This document shows, piece after piece, positions 24,669 to 33,349 of a stretch of DNA of 64,000 nt. The stretch's first letter is position 1. Each line of letters starts with the position of its first letter. Under the pieces are notes generated by a model, which searched no databases, was not told the origin of the DNA, and worked only from the letters and a program-made list of their open reading frames with translations. Origin of the DNA: Bacillota bacterium (GTDB lineage Bacteria > Bacillota > Clostridia > Acetivibrionales > DTU013). Where the stretch lies: contig JAEZRE010000017.1 of assembly GCA_023412915.1 (NCBI GenBank), positions 62,001 through 126,000 on the forward strand, written 5' to 3'. The position numbers and the translations under genes are program-made.

Positions 24669-25997
24669 TCACTTGTTTTGTTCCGTAAACTGCTGAAGCT
24701 TCTTGAATTCGTCTTCAGGTTTCTTACCGGCTGTGATAGCCTGGATGGTATTGTTGTATTCGTTGCCTATGGTAGCACCGAGGCCTACGTCATAGAAAAC
24801 GAACAGTTCCTTCATATCCTTCAGGAGGCTTGCGACCTTCAGGGCGATCGGGTTCACCTTGGACTGGTCGGCTGCGGCGTTTGTCGCAATAAGGTTGCCG
24901 GCTTCGTTGAGCTTGGTCTGTATGGCGGGATCTGATACTGTTTTGATAAATTCGGCTCCTGCGTCGGGAACCGCAGACTTCGCTGAAATGGCGAAGCTCT
25001 GGTCAGGCTGGCCGACCCAGCTGTCGGCATTGCCCTTGCCCCCCGTTACTTCGGGGAACTTGCAGACGTCTAGCTTGTCCTTCATATCGGTATACAGCTG
25101 CTGAATAGCCCAGCTTCCCATAAACAGCATCCCGCATTTTCCAGCCCTGAAATCCGCCTGCGCAGGATCGTTGTCCAGCGCATTGAAGCCGGATGGGAAC
25201 GCTCCCTTATTAGCCAGATCGGCCATGCGCTTGCCGCCGTCGATAAATGCCGGGTCTTCCCAGGTACCGGTGCCGTTGTATACATTATTGAAAGGCGCCG
25301 TTCCTCCGACACGGTTGATTATTATCTCGCTGAGCATCGCTCCGACCCACGGAGCCTTGTTGCCCAGTGCAAACGGAGTTACGCCGTTATCCTTGAGGAC
25401 CTTGACTATGTTCAACAGGTCGTCGTAAGTCTTGGGTTCCGTCAGTTTGTATTTCTGGAATATGTCCTTGTTGTAGAAGAGGCAGGCTACAGTCTGGGTC
25501 GTGGGCAAGGCATACACTTTCCCGTCGAATTCCAGCGAGGTATAAACGCCCGGCACGTACCTGTTCTTCCACTCAGTATCGCCATTGAGCTTGCCTGTCA
25601 GATCATAGACCTTTCCAGCCTGAACGAACGGCTTAAGGAAGCCTGCAGCCCAGGTATTGAATACATCCGGCACCTGGTTTGCAGCCATTGCAGCGGCGAT
25701 CTTGGTCTTGTACTGTTCCTGTTCGGTAAAATCGACAGTAGCGGTGGCATTGAGCTTGTTGTTCTGGTTGAACATATTGACCGCTTCCTTGATTATCTGG
25801 GAGTTCGGGTCGGTTTCAATACCCCAGCAGGAGATTTTTAAGTTGACTTTTGCCGCGGGAGTAGTCTGGGTCGTAGTACTTCCGGCAGTCGTAGTCTGGT
25901 TAGTGGCCGGCGGATTCGCAGGATTATTGGCGCAGCCGGTCAGCATGTATGAGAAAGATAAAATGAAGCAAAGCATAACTGAAAAAAATTTTTTCAT
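24669..25997 (-). CDS. Sugar ABC transporter substrate-binding lipoprotein
   Basis: Family-1 extracellular binding protein of 442 aa. A signal peptide with lipobox MLTGC (Cys at about residue 22) and a Thr/Pro-rich linker are followed by the two-lobed fold (LKISCWGIETDPNSQIIKEA, FNTWAAGFLKPF, KCGMLFMGSWAIQQ). It is the first gene of the importer, with AAGGAGG before its ATG. No regulator or glycosidase is adjacent, so the ligand stays unknown. Unlike the aldouronate binding protein it is a normal lipoprotein. The 206-base region upstream, shared with a divergent gene, is AT-rich and shows no clear promoter. Confidence 0.92.
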   Translation of the reverse strand: MKKFFSVMLCFILSFSYMLTGCANNPANPPATNQTTTAGSTTTQTTPAAKVNLKISCWGIETDPNSQIIKEAVNMFNQNNKLNATATVDFTEQEQYKTKIAAAMAANQVPDVFNTWAAGFLKPFVQAGKVYDLTGKLNGDTEWKNRYVPGVYTSLEFDGKVYALPTTQTVACLFYNKDIFQKYKLTEPKTYDDLLNIVKVLKDNGVTPFALGNKAPWVGAMLSEIIINRVGGTAPFNNVYNGTGTWEDPAFIDGGKRMADLANKGAFPSGFNALDNDPAQADFRAGKCGMLFMGSWAIQQLYTDMKDKLDVCKFPEVTGGKGNADSWVGQPDQSFAISAKSAVPDAGAEFIKTVSDPAIQTKLNEAGNLIATNAAADQSKVNPIALKVASLLKDMKELFVFYDVGLGATIGNEYNNTIQAITAGKKPEDEFKKLQQFTEQNK

Positions 25998-26203
25998 TGA
26001 AGAATATCCTCCTTCTATTCATAAACTAAGTACTCTGACGTTTAAGCTTATGATTCCCAATAAAACCAAAAGAGATGCCATAAAACGACCTTTTATATAA
26101 AAATTTGACTAAATAGCGCTGCCCAGTCGTTTAATATTTTTCTAGAAACATTGGAGCAGATTTTACATAATATGAATTGAGAATTGCGAAACTGGTGATA
26201 TAT

Positions 26204-26599
26204 ATGGATAATCCGATGAACATAGAAAATATAACAAACGCCCTTGTCGTAATGCAAAAGCTAAAACAGCTGCACACCCCCGCCCAGCGGGATGAAAACG
26301 GGAGCAGCACCGGCACAGTGCACCCGGACAGACTCACGCTCATGTATGAAATATTCACGGTCATCGAGAACTTTCTGCCACAGGCGAGAGGCGGTTCGTT
26401 CGGTCTGGCCTTCCAGCAGGGCAGCAGGTACAGCGGAGCATACAGGGAATTGAAAAGCCATATCAGGACCATGGGCAGGAGCAAACCAGAAATGCAGCAC
26501 GTTATGAAGACACTTAGGCTGGTCGTTCCTGTACTTGGCAACAGGCAGAAGGTCTATCTGGATAAGTTCATAAAAATCATAGAGATCATACAGTCTTGA
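26204..26599 (+). CDS. Small helical protein of unknown function
   Basis: A 131-aa protein with no signal peptide or membrane segment. It is predicted mainly helical, with a Ser/Gly/Thr-rich loop around residue 40 and an RGGSFGLAFQQGSRYSGAYR stretch in the middle. The start ATG 26204 has GGTGAT a few bases upstream. It is not recognised as any named family. It ends 32 bases before the likely pflA start, so the two are probably cotranscribed. The reverse strand is also open here but has no ribosome binding site. Confidence 0.65.
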   Translation: MDNPMNIENITNALVVMQKLKQLHTPAQRDENGSSTGTVHPDRLTLMYEIFTVIENFLPQARGGSFGLAFQQGSRYSGAYRELKSHIRTMGRSKPEMQHVMKTLRLVVPVLGNRQKVYLDKFIKIIEIIQS

Positions 26600-26631
26600 C
26601 TTTCCGGCGCATAAAGAAGGATAATACCTGT

Positions 26632-27336
26632 ATGGGACGGATACATTCTTTTGAAACCTTCGGCACGCTGGACGGGCCGGGTATAAGATTTGTCATTTTC
26701 ATGCAGGGCTGCCCTCTTCACTGCCTTTACTGCCACAACCGCGATACCTGGGATAAATGCGGCGGACGCGAATATTCGGTGGAACAGGTCATGGCAGAGG
26801 TCATGAAATATGTCAGTTATTTCAGGTTTTCCGGAGGGGGCGTCACGGTCTCGGGAGGAGAACCTCTTCTTCAGTACGCTTTTGTGACTGAACTGTTCGC
26901 AAGCTGCCGTAAAAACGGCATACATACCGCACTGGACACCAGCGGTTATACCGATCTCGAGGGACTTGACGAGCTGCTCTCCCTTACCGATCTTGTATTG
27001 CTTGATATCAAGCATGCCGCCGATGCGGGACACCGAAGGCTAACCGGCGTTGGCCGTGATAAACCTGCCGCCTTCGCACGCTTGCTCTCGGAAAGGAACA
27101 TCCCGGTTTGGATACGCTACGTACTTGTCCCCGGTTATACCGATTCCGTGGAGGAGCTTTCAGCGGCCGCTGCATTAATTAAAAGTATGAATAATGTGCG
27201 GAAGGTCGAAGTTCTGCCCTACCATTCCATGGGCTCTTTCAAATGGGAGGAACTCGGTTTCGAATATCCCCTGCGGGGAGTTCCCGAGCCCGATGATGAA
27301 AGTATAAGCAGAGCCCGCAATATACTCGGAGCATAG
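26632..27336 (+). CDS. pflA: Pyruvate formate-lyase activating enzyme (radical SAM)
   Basis: Radical SAM enzyme of 234 aa that installs the glycyl radical on pyruvate formate-lyase or a related glycyl-radical enzyme. The [4Fe-4S] motif CPLHCLYCHNRD is near the N terminus, preceded by FGTLDGPGIRFVIFMQGC. FSGGGVTVSGGEP (SAM binding) and a LLDIKHAADAGHRRLTG block follow. The ATG at 26632 with AAGGA upstream gives the usual PflA length. A TTG at 26596 overlaps the preceding stop. No pflB or other glycyl-radical enzyme is in the window, so its target must be encoded elsewhere. Confidence 0.92.
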   Translation: MGRIHSFETFGTLDGPGIRFVIFMQGCPLHCLYCHNRDTWDKCGGREYSVEQVMAEVMKYVSYFRFSGGGVTVSGGEPLLQYAFVTELFASCRKNGIHTALDTSGYTDLEGLDELLSLTDLVLLDIKHAADAGHRRLTGVGRDKPAAFARLLSERNIPVWIRYVLVPGYTDSVEELSAAAALIKSMNNVRKVEVLPYHSMGSFKWEELGFEYPLRGVPEPDDESISRARNILGA

Positions 27337-27532
27337 CCTTCCCCTTAATACCGGCCCCCCCCGCATCCCGGAGTCCGGCGTGCCGGGTTCCGGCGCCTCT
27401 TGGCCCTGTCAACCGGCCTGCTACAATCCATATCTGTAATAACGTGCCTGCCTTTATGGCATTTTTGTGATGTCATATCCATACCTTTGTCCGATTTTTC
27501 ATCATTTTTTTACTTGCTTTCCCCAATAATGA

Positions 27533-27604
27533 TTGACAATAAATTCATATTATGATAATAATGAAATTGCTTTATTAGTTTAGTGATTGTAAACAAAATG
27601 TTTA
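27533..27604 (+). promoter_or_regulatory. Promoter and candidate operator of the XRE-potABCD unit
   Basis: A perfect -35 TTGACA (27533-27538) is followed by GATAAT (27554-27559) at a short 15-base spacing, so the -10 is tentative. Downstream, TAAACA-AAA-TGTTTA (27590-27604) is a perfect inverted repeat, a fitting site for autoregulation by the XRE protein. The rest of the 311-base gap 27337-27647 holds short GC-rich dyads but no gene. Confidence 0.45.
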
Positions 27605-27647
27605 TGTATAAATACTGCCTTGAGATGTGAAGAAGGAATGAGATTTT

Positions 27648-28187
27648 ATGAAAATCGGTAACAAAATCAAAATGTTGAGGGTAAAGAACGGACTGACACA
27701 GGAAGAGCTGGCGGACAGGAGCGAACTCTCGAAGGGCTTCATATCGCAGATCGAGCGTGATCTTACCTCTCCCTCCATCGCGACGCTCGTAGATCTCCTG
27801 CAATGTCTCGGCACCAATCTTAAGGATTTTTTCAATGAGATAGACGATGAAAAAATAGTTTTCAGCAAGGACGATGCATTCGTTAAAGAAAACCCGGAGC
27901 TTCACCACGAAATAAGATGGATCGTACCGGACTCGCAGAAAAACCGCATGGAGCCGATATTATTGGAACTGGCTGCAGGCGGAGCTTCCGAGACGGACGA
28001 TCCTCATGAGGGTGAAGAATTCGGTTACGTTTTGGCAGGCAGTGTTTTCGTAAACCTGGGAGGCAGGAAATACAGGGTCAGGAAGGACGAAAGCTTTTAT
28101 TTCAAGCCTAACGCCGTACATTTCATATCAAACGCGGGTAAAACGGAAGCAAAGCTTCTGTGGGTTTCAACGCCGCCCAGTTTTTAG
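27648..28187 (+). CDS. XRE-family regulator with C-terminal cupin (PuuR-like)
   Basis: Transcription factor of 179 aa. The N-terminal HTH occupies residues 1-62 (GLTQEELADRSELSKGFISQ) and a C-terminal cupin_2 domain about 105-175 (DPHEGEEFGYVLAGSVFVNL, FKPNAVHFISNAG). This architecture is known for regulators that bind small molecules, including polyamine regulators. It is the first gene of a unit with potABCD (21 bases to potA), so it probably senses polyamine and controls its own operon. The effector is inference from context. Confidence 0.9.
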   Translation: MKIGNKIKMLRVKNGLTQEELADRSELSKGFISQIERDLTSPSIATLVDLLQCLGTNLKDFFNEIDDEKIVFSKDDAFVKENPELHHEIRWIVPDSQKNRMEPILLELAAGGASETDDPHEGEEFGYVLAGSVFVNLGGRKYRVRKDESFYFKPNAVHFISNAGKTEAKLLWVSTPPSF

Positions 28188-28208
28188 TGTTTTGAAGGGA
28201 GTCAGACT

Positions 28209-29258
28209 GTGGGCAAGCATTTAATCGAACTGGTGGAGCTCAAAAAGGAATACGACGGAACGGAAGCGCTGAAATCGGTAAATCTGTATATCCGGCAGAA
28301 CGAATTCATCACGCTGCTCGGGCCAAGCGGCTGCGGCAAGACTACAACGCTCAGGCTCATCGGCGGCTTTGAAAAGCCGACCTCCGGCGCCGTACTATTC
28401 GAGGGAGTCAACATCAATGACGTACCCCCGTATAAAAGAAGGGTGAATACGGTATTTCAGAAGTACGCGCTGTTCCCCCACATGAATGTATATGAAAATA
28501 TAGCCTTCGGACTGAGGATCAAAAAAACGGATAATGCGGTTATTCGTCAGAAGGTGGCAGCAATGCTTTCCATGGTCAATCTTGAAGGCTTTGAGAAGAG
28601 ATCTGTCGATTCGCTGAGCGGAGGACAGCAACAAAGGATAGCGATCGCTCGCGCTCTCGTGAATGAACCGGAGGTTCTTCTTCTGGACGAGCCCTTGGGG
28701 GCGCTTGACCTGAAACTCCGGAAGGAAATGCAGCTTGAACTGAAAAATATGCAGAAACGCCTCGGCATCACTTTCATCTATGTCACCCATGATCAGGAAG
28801 AGGCGCTCACAATGTCCGATACGATAGTTGTCATGCAGCAGGGTACGATCCAGCAGATAGGTACTCCGCAGGATATCTACAACGAACCGAAAAATGCTTT
28901 CGTCGCCGACTTCATAGGAGAGAGCAATATTATCGACGGCGTGATGCTCGAGGATTACCGTGTCCAGTTCGCCGGCCATATTTTCGAGTGCGTGGACAGG
29001 GATTTCGGCAGAAACGAGAAGGTCGACGTAGTCGTACGGCCCGAGGATATCAAATTGACCAGGGAAAACGGACGTTTGCTTAAAGGACGTGTCGGGTCCG
29101 TCATATTCAAGGGGGTACATTACGAAATGAAGGTCTTGGATGAAAACGGCTTTGTATGGATAGTGCACTCCACCTCCATGGAGCCCGTTGACACCGAGGT
29201 GGGGCTGATGATCCAGCCCGGCGATATTCAGATAATGAAAAAGGTGCAGACGATATGA
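28209..29258 (+). CDS. potA: Spermidine/putrescine ABC transporter ATP-binding protein
   Basis: Cytosolic ATPase of 349 aa driving polyamine import. Walker A is GPSGCGKTTTLRLI, the signature LSGGQQQRIAIARALVNEP, Walker B VLLLDEPLGALD, and the H-loop YVTHDQEEAL. A TOBE-type C-terminal domain (about residues 270-345) follows. It starts with GTG at 28209, 8 bases after AAGGGAG. Its stop overlaps the potB start (ATGA), implying translational coupling. Confidence 0.95.
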   Translation: MGKHLIELVELKKEYDGTEALKSVNLYIRQNEFITLLGPSGCGKTTTLRLIGGFEKPTSGAVLFEGVNINDVPPYKRRVNTVFQKYALFPHMNVYENIAFGLRIKKTDNAVIRQKVAAMLSMVNLEGFEKRSVDSLSGGQQQRIAIARALVNEPEVLLLDEPLGALDLKLRKEMQLELKNMQKRLGITFIYVTHDQEEALTMSDTIVVMQQGTIQQIGTPQDIYNEPKNAFVADFIGESNIIDGVMLEDYRVQFAGHIFECVDRDFGRNEKVDVVVRPEDIKLTRENGRLLKGRVGSVIFKGVHYEMKVLDENGFVWIVHSTSMEPVDTEVGLMIQPGDIQIMKKVQTI

Positions 29259-30082
29259 AAAAAGGATGGGTCTCATACCCCTACATCTTCTGGATGGTAC
29301 TTTTTACGCTGGCGCCGATGATACTGGTGCTGTATTACAGCCTGACAACGACTGATACAACGGGTGCTGCAGCATTTACTGCGGGTAGCTTCGAGAAGTT
29401 CCTTCAGCCCATTTACATAAAGGTACTTATGAGGTCGATCACACTTGCGCTTGCCAGCACGCTTATCTGCCTGCTGCTGGGCTACCCCGTCGCAATGATA
29501 CTGTCCGGCAGGGACCTCAGCCGCAGGAATCTCCTGGTACTGCTTTTCGTAATACCGATGTGGATGAATTTCCTGCTCAGGACCTATGCCTGGATGACCC
29601 TGCTTGACCGCAAGGGCGTGTTGAATTCACTGCTCGGCATGGCAGGCCTGCCCCAGCTGAATATCCTTTATACCGACGCGGCGGTAATACTCGGCATGGT
29701 CTACAACTTTCTTCCTTTCATGGTGCTGCCCATATTCTCCGTACTAAGCAAGATCGACAGGAGCGTTGTCGAAGCGGCCGAAGATTTAGGTTCCGACTCG
29801 TTTACCGTATTCCGCAGAATAATATTTCCTCTGAGCCTGCCCGGAGTTGTCTCGGGGATTACGATGGTGTTCATGCCTGCCGTAACGACCTTCATTATAT
29901 CGAAGCTGCTCGGAGGAAGCCAGTATATGCTGATAGGCAACCTGATCGAGGACCAGTTCACGAGAGTTTATGACTGGAATTTCGGTTCCGCGGTCTCCAT
30001 AGTAATGATGCTGCTCATATTGGTCAGCATGGGCTTCATGTCCCGTTATGACAAGGAAGACATGGGGGGAGGCCTGTTATGA
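29255..30082 (+). CDS. potB: Spermidine/putrescine ABC transporter permease PotB
   Basis: Integral membrane subunit of 275 aa with six predicted membrane segments. The EAA loop (SVVEAAEDLGSDSFTVFRRI) docks PotA. FLLRTYAWMTLLDRKGVLNS is a typical PotB signature. The ATG overlaps the potA stop, and its own stop overlaps potC by four bases, so potA-B-C are tightly coupled. Confidence 0.94.
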   Translation: MKKGWVSYPYIFWMVLFTLAPMILVLYYSLTTTDTTGAAAFTAGSFEKFLQPIYIKVLMRSITLALASTLICLLLGYPVAMILSGRDLSRRNLLVLLFVIPMWMNFLLRTYAWMTLLDRKGVLNSLLGMAGLPQLNILYTDAAVILGMVYNFLPFMVLPIFSVLSKIDRSVVEAAEDLGSDSFTVFRRIIFPLSLPGVVSGITMVFMPAVTTFIISKLLGGSQYMLIGNLIEDQFTRVYDWNFGSAVSIVMMLLILVSMGFMSRYDKEDMGGGLL

Positions 30083-30891
30083 AAAAAACGGTGAAGAAGC
30101 TCTATTTATTCCTGATATACCTGTTTCTTTACGCCCCTGTCTTTACGCTCATAATCTTCTCATTCAACAACTCGAAATCAAGGGCGCACTGGGACGGTTT
30201 TACGCTGAAGTGGTACGGAGAGCTTTTCCATGACAGACAGATAATTACGTCGCTGACCTACACGCTGGCTGTTGCGCTGCTTGCGTCGCTTACGGCGACA
30301 ATAGTCGGTACAGCGGCGGCCGTAGGCATTTTCAATATGAACAGGCTGGCGAAATCGGTGGTAATGAACCTTACCTATCTTCCCGTGTTGAATCCCGACA
30401 TAGTGACAGGTGTTTCGCTTATGATTCTGTTCATATTCATGAACCTCAAGCTTGGTTTTATAACGCTGCTGCTCGCGCATATTACGTTCAACCTGCCGTA
30501 TGTCATACTGTCGGTACTTCCGAAGCTGAAGCAGTTGAACAAGCACCTTTACGAGGCTGCGCTGGACCTTGGAGCCGTCCCGCTCCACGCATTCAGGAAG
30601 GTCATACTTCCGGAGATAATGCCCGGCGTGATAACCGGTTTCCTGCTTGCTTTTACGCTTTCTCTCGACGATTTCATAATCAGCTTTTTCACGACTGGTT
30701 CCGGCGTTTCGACTCTGTCGATAACCGTATACTCGATGGCGAGGCGCGGTGTAAATCCTAAAATAAATGCGCTTTCGACACTGATGTTCATTGTCGTACT
30801 CGCGCTTCTGCTGATTATCAATAAACGCACTTCCGGAAGCGAAGCTTCGGGCGGCGCAAAGGAAACTGCCAAGCTCAGCAACCTGATATAA
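30079..30891 (+). CDS. potC: Spermidine/putrescine ABC transporter permease PotC
   Basis: Second membrane subunit of the polyamine importer, 270 aa and six predicted membrane segments. The EAA loop is HLYEAALDLGAVPLHAFRKV, followed by FTLSLDDFIISFFTTGSG, a PotC hallmark. A 115-base gap, with GGGAGGAAAG before the next start, separates it from potD. Confidence 0.94.
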   Translation: MKKTVKKLYLFLIYLFLYAPVFTLIIFSFNNSKSRAHWDGFTLKWYGELFHDRQIITSLTYTLAVALLASLTATIVGTAAAVGIFNMNRLAKSVVMNLTYLPVLNPDIVTGVSLMILFIFMNLKLGFITLLLAHITFNLPYVILSVLPKLKQLNKHLYEAALDLGAVPLHAFRKVILPEIMPGVITGFLLAFTLSLDDFIISFFTTGSGVSTLSITVYSMARRGVNPKINALSTLMFIVVLALLLIINKRTSGSEASGGAKETAKLSNLI

Positions 30892-31006
30892 AAATTTGTT
30901 TTGTCGAAACAAGCCAATCCCGGACATGAAACGACCTTCTGCAGTGCAAACGAAATAAATCAGCTCTGATTATTGCATAAATTCATCTTAATGGGAGGAA
31001 AGTAAA

Positions 31007-32068
31007 ATGAGAAATAACAGGATAATTGCATCGGTACTGGCCGTACTTTCACTGGTCGTGCTGCTCACCGGCTGCGGCGGGACAGGACCGGCGTCCGGAA
31101 AGGTGACGCTCAACGTATTCAACTGGGGGGAATATATAGGTGAAACAACTATTGCCGACTTTGAAAAGGCCTATCCTGATATAAAGGTCAACTATGAAAA
31201 TTTCACAACCAACGAGGATATGTACGTGAAGATAAAAACAGGCGGCTCAGCCTATGATGTCGCCATACCTTCGGATTATATGATTAAACGGATGCTTGAT
31301 GAAGGCCTGCTCGACAAGATCGATATGAAAAACATACCGAACTACAAGTACATAGACAGCCGTTTCAAAAAATTGTCCTACGATCCCGGCAACGAATACT
31401 CCGTACCGTATATGTGGGGCACGGTCGGAATATTATACAATAAGACCATGGTTTCAGATCCCGTAGATAACTGGGGAATACTCTGGAACGAGAAATACAA
31501 AAAGCAGATAATCATGCCGGACAGCGAACGCGACAGTATCGGAGTGACCTTGAAGATGCTCGGTTATTCGATGAATACCAAGAACATATCAGAGCTCGAA
31601 GAGGCCAAGAAGGCGCTTATAAGGCAGAAGCCGCTGGTCCAGGCCTATGTAGTGGATGAAGTCAGGGACATAATGATAGGTGAGAGCGCCGCTCTTGCGG
31701 TGGTTTGGTCCGGAGACGCCTATTACTGCATGTCCGAGAACGAAGACCTGGCGTATGCGATCCCGAAGGAAGGTACAAATTACTGGTTCGATTCCATGGT
31801 GATCCCGACTACCAGCAAGCACAGGAAGGAAGCCGAAACCTTCATCAACTTCATGTGCGAGCCCAAAATTGCATTCAACAACGCGGATTATATCGGGTAT
31901 GCCACTCCGAACACAGAAGTTATGAAAATGCTGGATCCAGCCTTGGTTGCGGACAGAAATGCCTACCCTCTTAAAGAGGACCTCGAAAACTCTGAAATAT
32001 TCGAATACCCCGGCGATGAGATCAACAAGGAGTACAGCAGGATCTGGACAGAGGTCAAGGCGGACTGA
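31007..32068 (+). CDS. potD: Spermidine/putrescine-binding lipoprotein
   Basis: Extracellular polyamine-binding protein of 353 aa. The signal peptide has lipobox LLTGC and mature protein begins at about residue 23. The fold shows NVFNWGEYIGETTIADFEKA, AIPSDYMIKRMLDEGLL, VPYMWGTVGILYN and GDAYYCMSENEDLAYAIPKE, all PotD-like. It delivers polyamines to PotBC. It follows potC in the same direction and is ended by no obvious hairpin before the next gene 37 bases on. Confidence 0.94.
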   Translation: MRNNRIIASVLAVLSLVVLLTGCGGTGPASGKVTLNVFNWGEYIGETTIADFEKAYPDIKVNYENFTTNEDMYVKIKTGGSAYDVAIPSDYMIKRMLDEGLLDKIDMKNIPNYKYIDSRFKKLSYDPGNEYSVPYMWGTVGILYNKTMVSDPVDNWGILWNEKYKKQIIMPDSERDSIGVTLKMLGYSMNTKNISELEEAKKALIRQKPLVQAYVVDEVRDIMIGESAALAVVWSGDAYYCMSENEDLAYAIPKEGTNYWFDSMVIPTTSKHRKEAETFINFMCEPKIAFNNADYIGYATPNTEVMKMLDPALVADRNAYPLKEDLENSEIFEYPGDEINKEYSRIWTEVKAD

Positions 32069-32105
32069 TATCGGAGGGCGATCAATAAACAGCGGAGGCG
32101 TATAG

Positions 32106-33332
32106 ATGGCAGGCAGAAAATTCAGAGCCGGAAAGCTTTTCAACAAATTCCTCAAGCTGATTATCGGCACTTACATGAAATTATTGTTTACATACAGTAT
32201 AGAAGCCGACGGTCTGAAAGGGATCGAACCGCCGTTTATAGTCCTCGCCAACCACACGAATTTTTGGGACCCCTTCCTTCTCTCCATGTGTTTCAGGGAC
32301 CCCGTTTATTTCATAACATCGGACGCTTATTTTAGAAATCCTCTGCTCAAATGGCTGCTCGGACTGGTCGGAGCGATACCGAAAACAAAGCTTGTTTCCG
32401 ACCCCGGCTCCATCCGCGGAATACACGAGGTCGTTAAAAATGGAGGGATCATCGGGATATTTCCTGAAGGAAAACGCAACTGGGACGGCAGGACCCTGCC
32501 TCTTCTGCCCCCTACCGCAAAGCTGATCAAATCGCTTAAGCTCCCTGTCGTTTCAATACTGTTCAAAGGCGCCTGCCTTTCGATGCCACGGTGGTCTAAA
32601 ACTACAAGAAAAGGCCGCCTCACAATGGAACTTGTCGATATCCTCAAACCGGATGAGATAGGCTCTCTTACGGTTAATGAGCTGTTCGGAAGGATCTCCA
32701 AAAACCTGTCGTACGACGAATACTCGCACCAACGCAGCGAAATGCGTTCCTATAACGGAAAAAACCTGGCCGAGAGGCTTGAACTTTTTCTGTTCACATG
32801 TCCTGAATGCGGCCGCACGGGAACCCTTTCCTCCCGCGACAGCAGTTTTGGCTGCAGCGAGTGCGGATATGGTGTTATCTATAACAAATATGGTTTCTTT
32901 GAAAGCATAGGCTGGACATTGCATTTCGACAACCCTGCCGAATGGAATCAATGGCAGCTTAAAAGGCTTGAAACCGGGATTGCTGAAAGCGCAAAAGCTG
33001 ACCCTGGCGCTACGCTTATGCAAGAGCCTGAGGTCGTGCTTCGAACCGGTTCAAAGACCGGAGCTTTGGAGGTTCAGTCATATAAAGGCGCGTTGGGATT
33101 GTTTCCCGGCAGGCTTGAATATATTACAGCAGAAAAGAAGGTTATAGACTTCCCGATAAAGAAGATATCAGGCGTTAACATACAATACAACAATCAGCTT
33201 GAATTCATATTTGAAAACACTTTATACAGGTTCAGCAAGAAAGACGGCCGAATGCCTGCATATAAATTCGTAATGGGCGTCGGAAAGGCAAAACGGCTAT
33301 TGGAAGAAGCAGATGCGCGGCAAATAGAATAA
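32106..33332 (+). CDS. PlsC-type acyltransferase fused to a zinc-ribbon and a C-terminal domain
   Basis: A 408-aa protein. The N-terminal half is a 1-acylglycerol-phosphate acyltransferase domain with the catalytic H50-x4-D55 (NHTNFWD) and the substrate motif FPEGKRNWDG, expected to acylate lysophosphatidate or a related lipid at the membrane. It is followed by a four-cysteine zinc ribbon (C232, C235, C250, C253 in CPEC...CSEC) and a beta-rich C-terminal region of about 130 residues that may resemble a PH-type fold. Typical PlsC proteins stop at about 200-250 aa, so the second half is an unusual extension. There are no frameshifts, and the gene lies in line after potD. Confidence 0.82.
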   Translation: MAGRKFRAGKLFNKFLKLIIGTYMKLLFTYSIEADGLKGIEPPFIVLANHTNFWDPFLLSMCFRDPVYFITSDAYFRNPLLKWLLGLVGAIPKTKLVSDPGSIRGIHEVVKNGGIIGIFPEGKRNWDGRTLPLLPPTAKLIKSLKLPVVSILFKGACLSMPRWSKTTRKGRLTMELVDILKPDEIGSLTVNELFGRISKNLSYDEYSHQRSEMRSYNGKNLAERLELFLFTCPECGRTGTLSSRDSSFGCSECGYGVIYNKYGFFESIGWTLHFDNPAEWNQWQLKRLETGIAESAKADPGATLMQEPEVVLRTGSKTGALEVQSYKGALGLFPGRLEYITAEKKVIDFPIKKISGVNIQYNNQLEFIFENTLYRFSKKDGRMPAYKFVMGVGKAKRLLEEADARQIE

Positions 33333-33349
33333 AGAAGCGGAGGCGGCAT

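Noticed and set aside
26131..26541. Minus-strand reading frame of 136 codons opposite the small helical protein
   Set aside because: Hydrophobic, Cys/Ser-rich product with no ribosome binding site; the plus-strand frame has a better start, composition and operon context.
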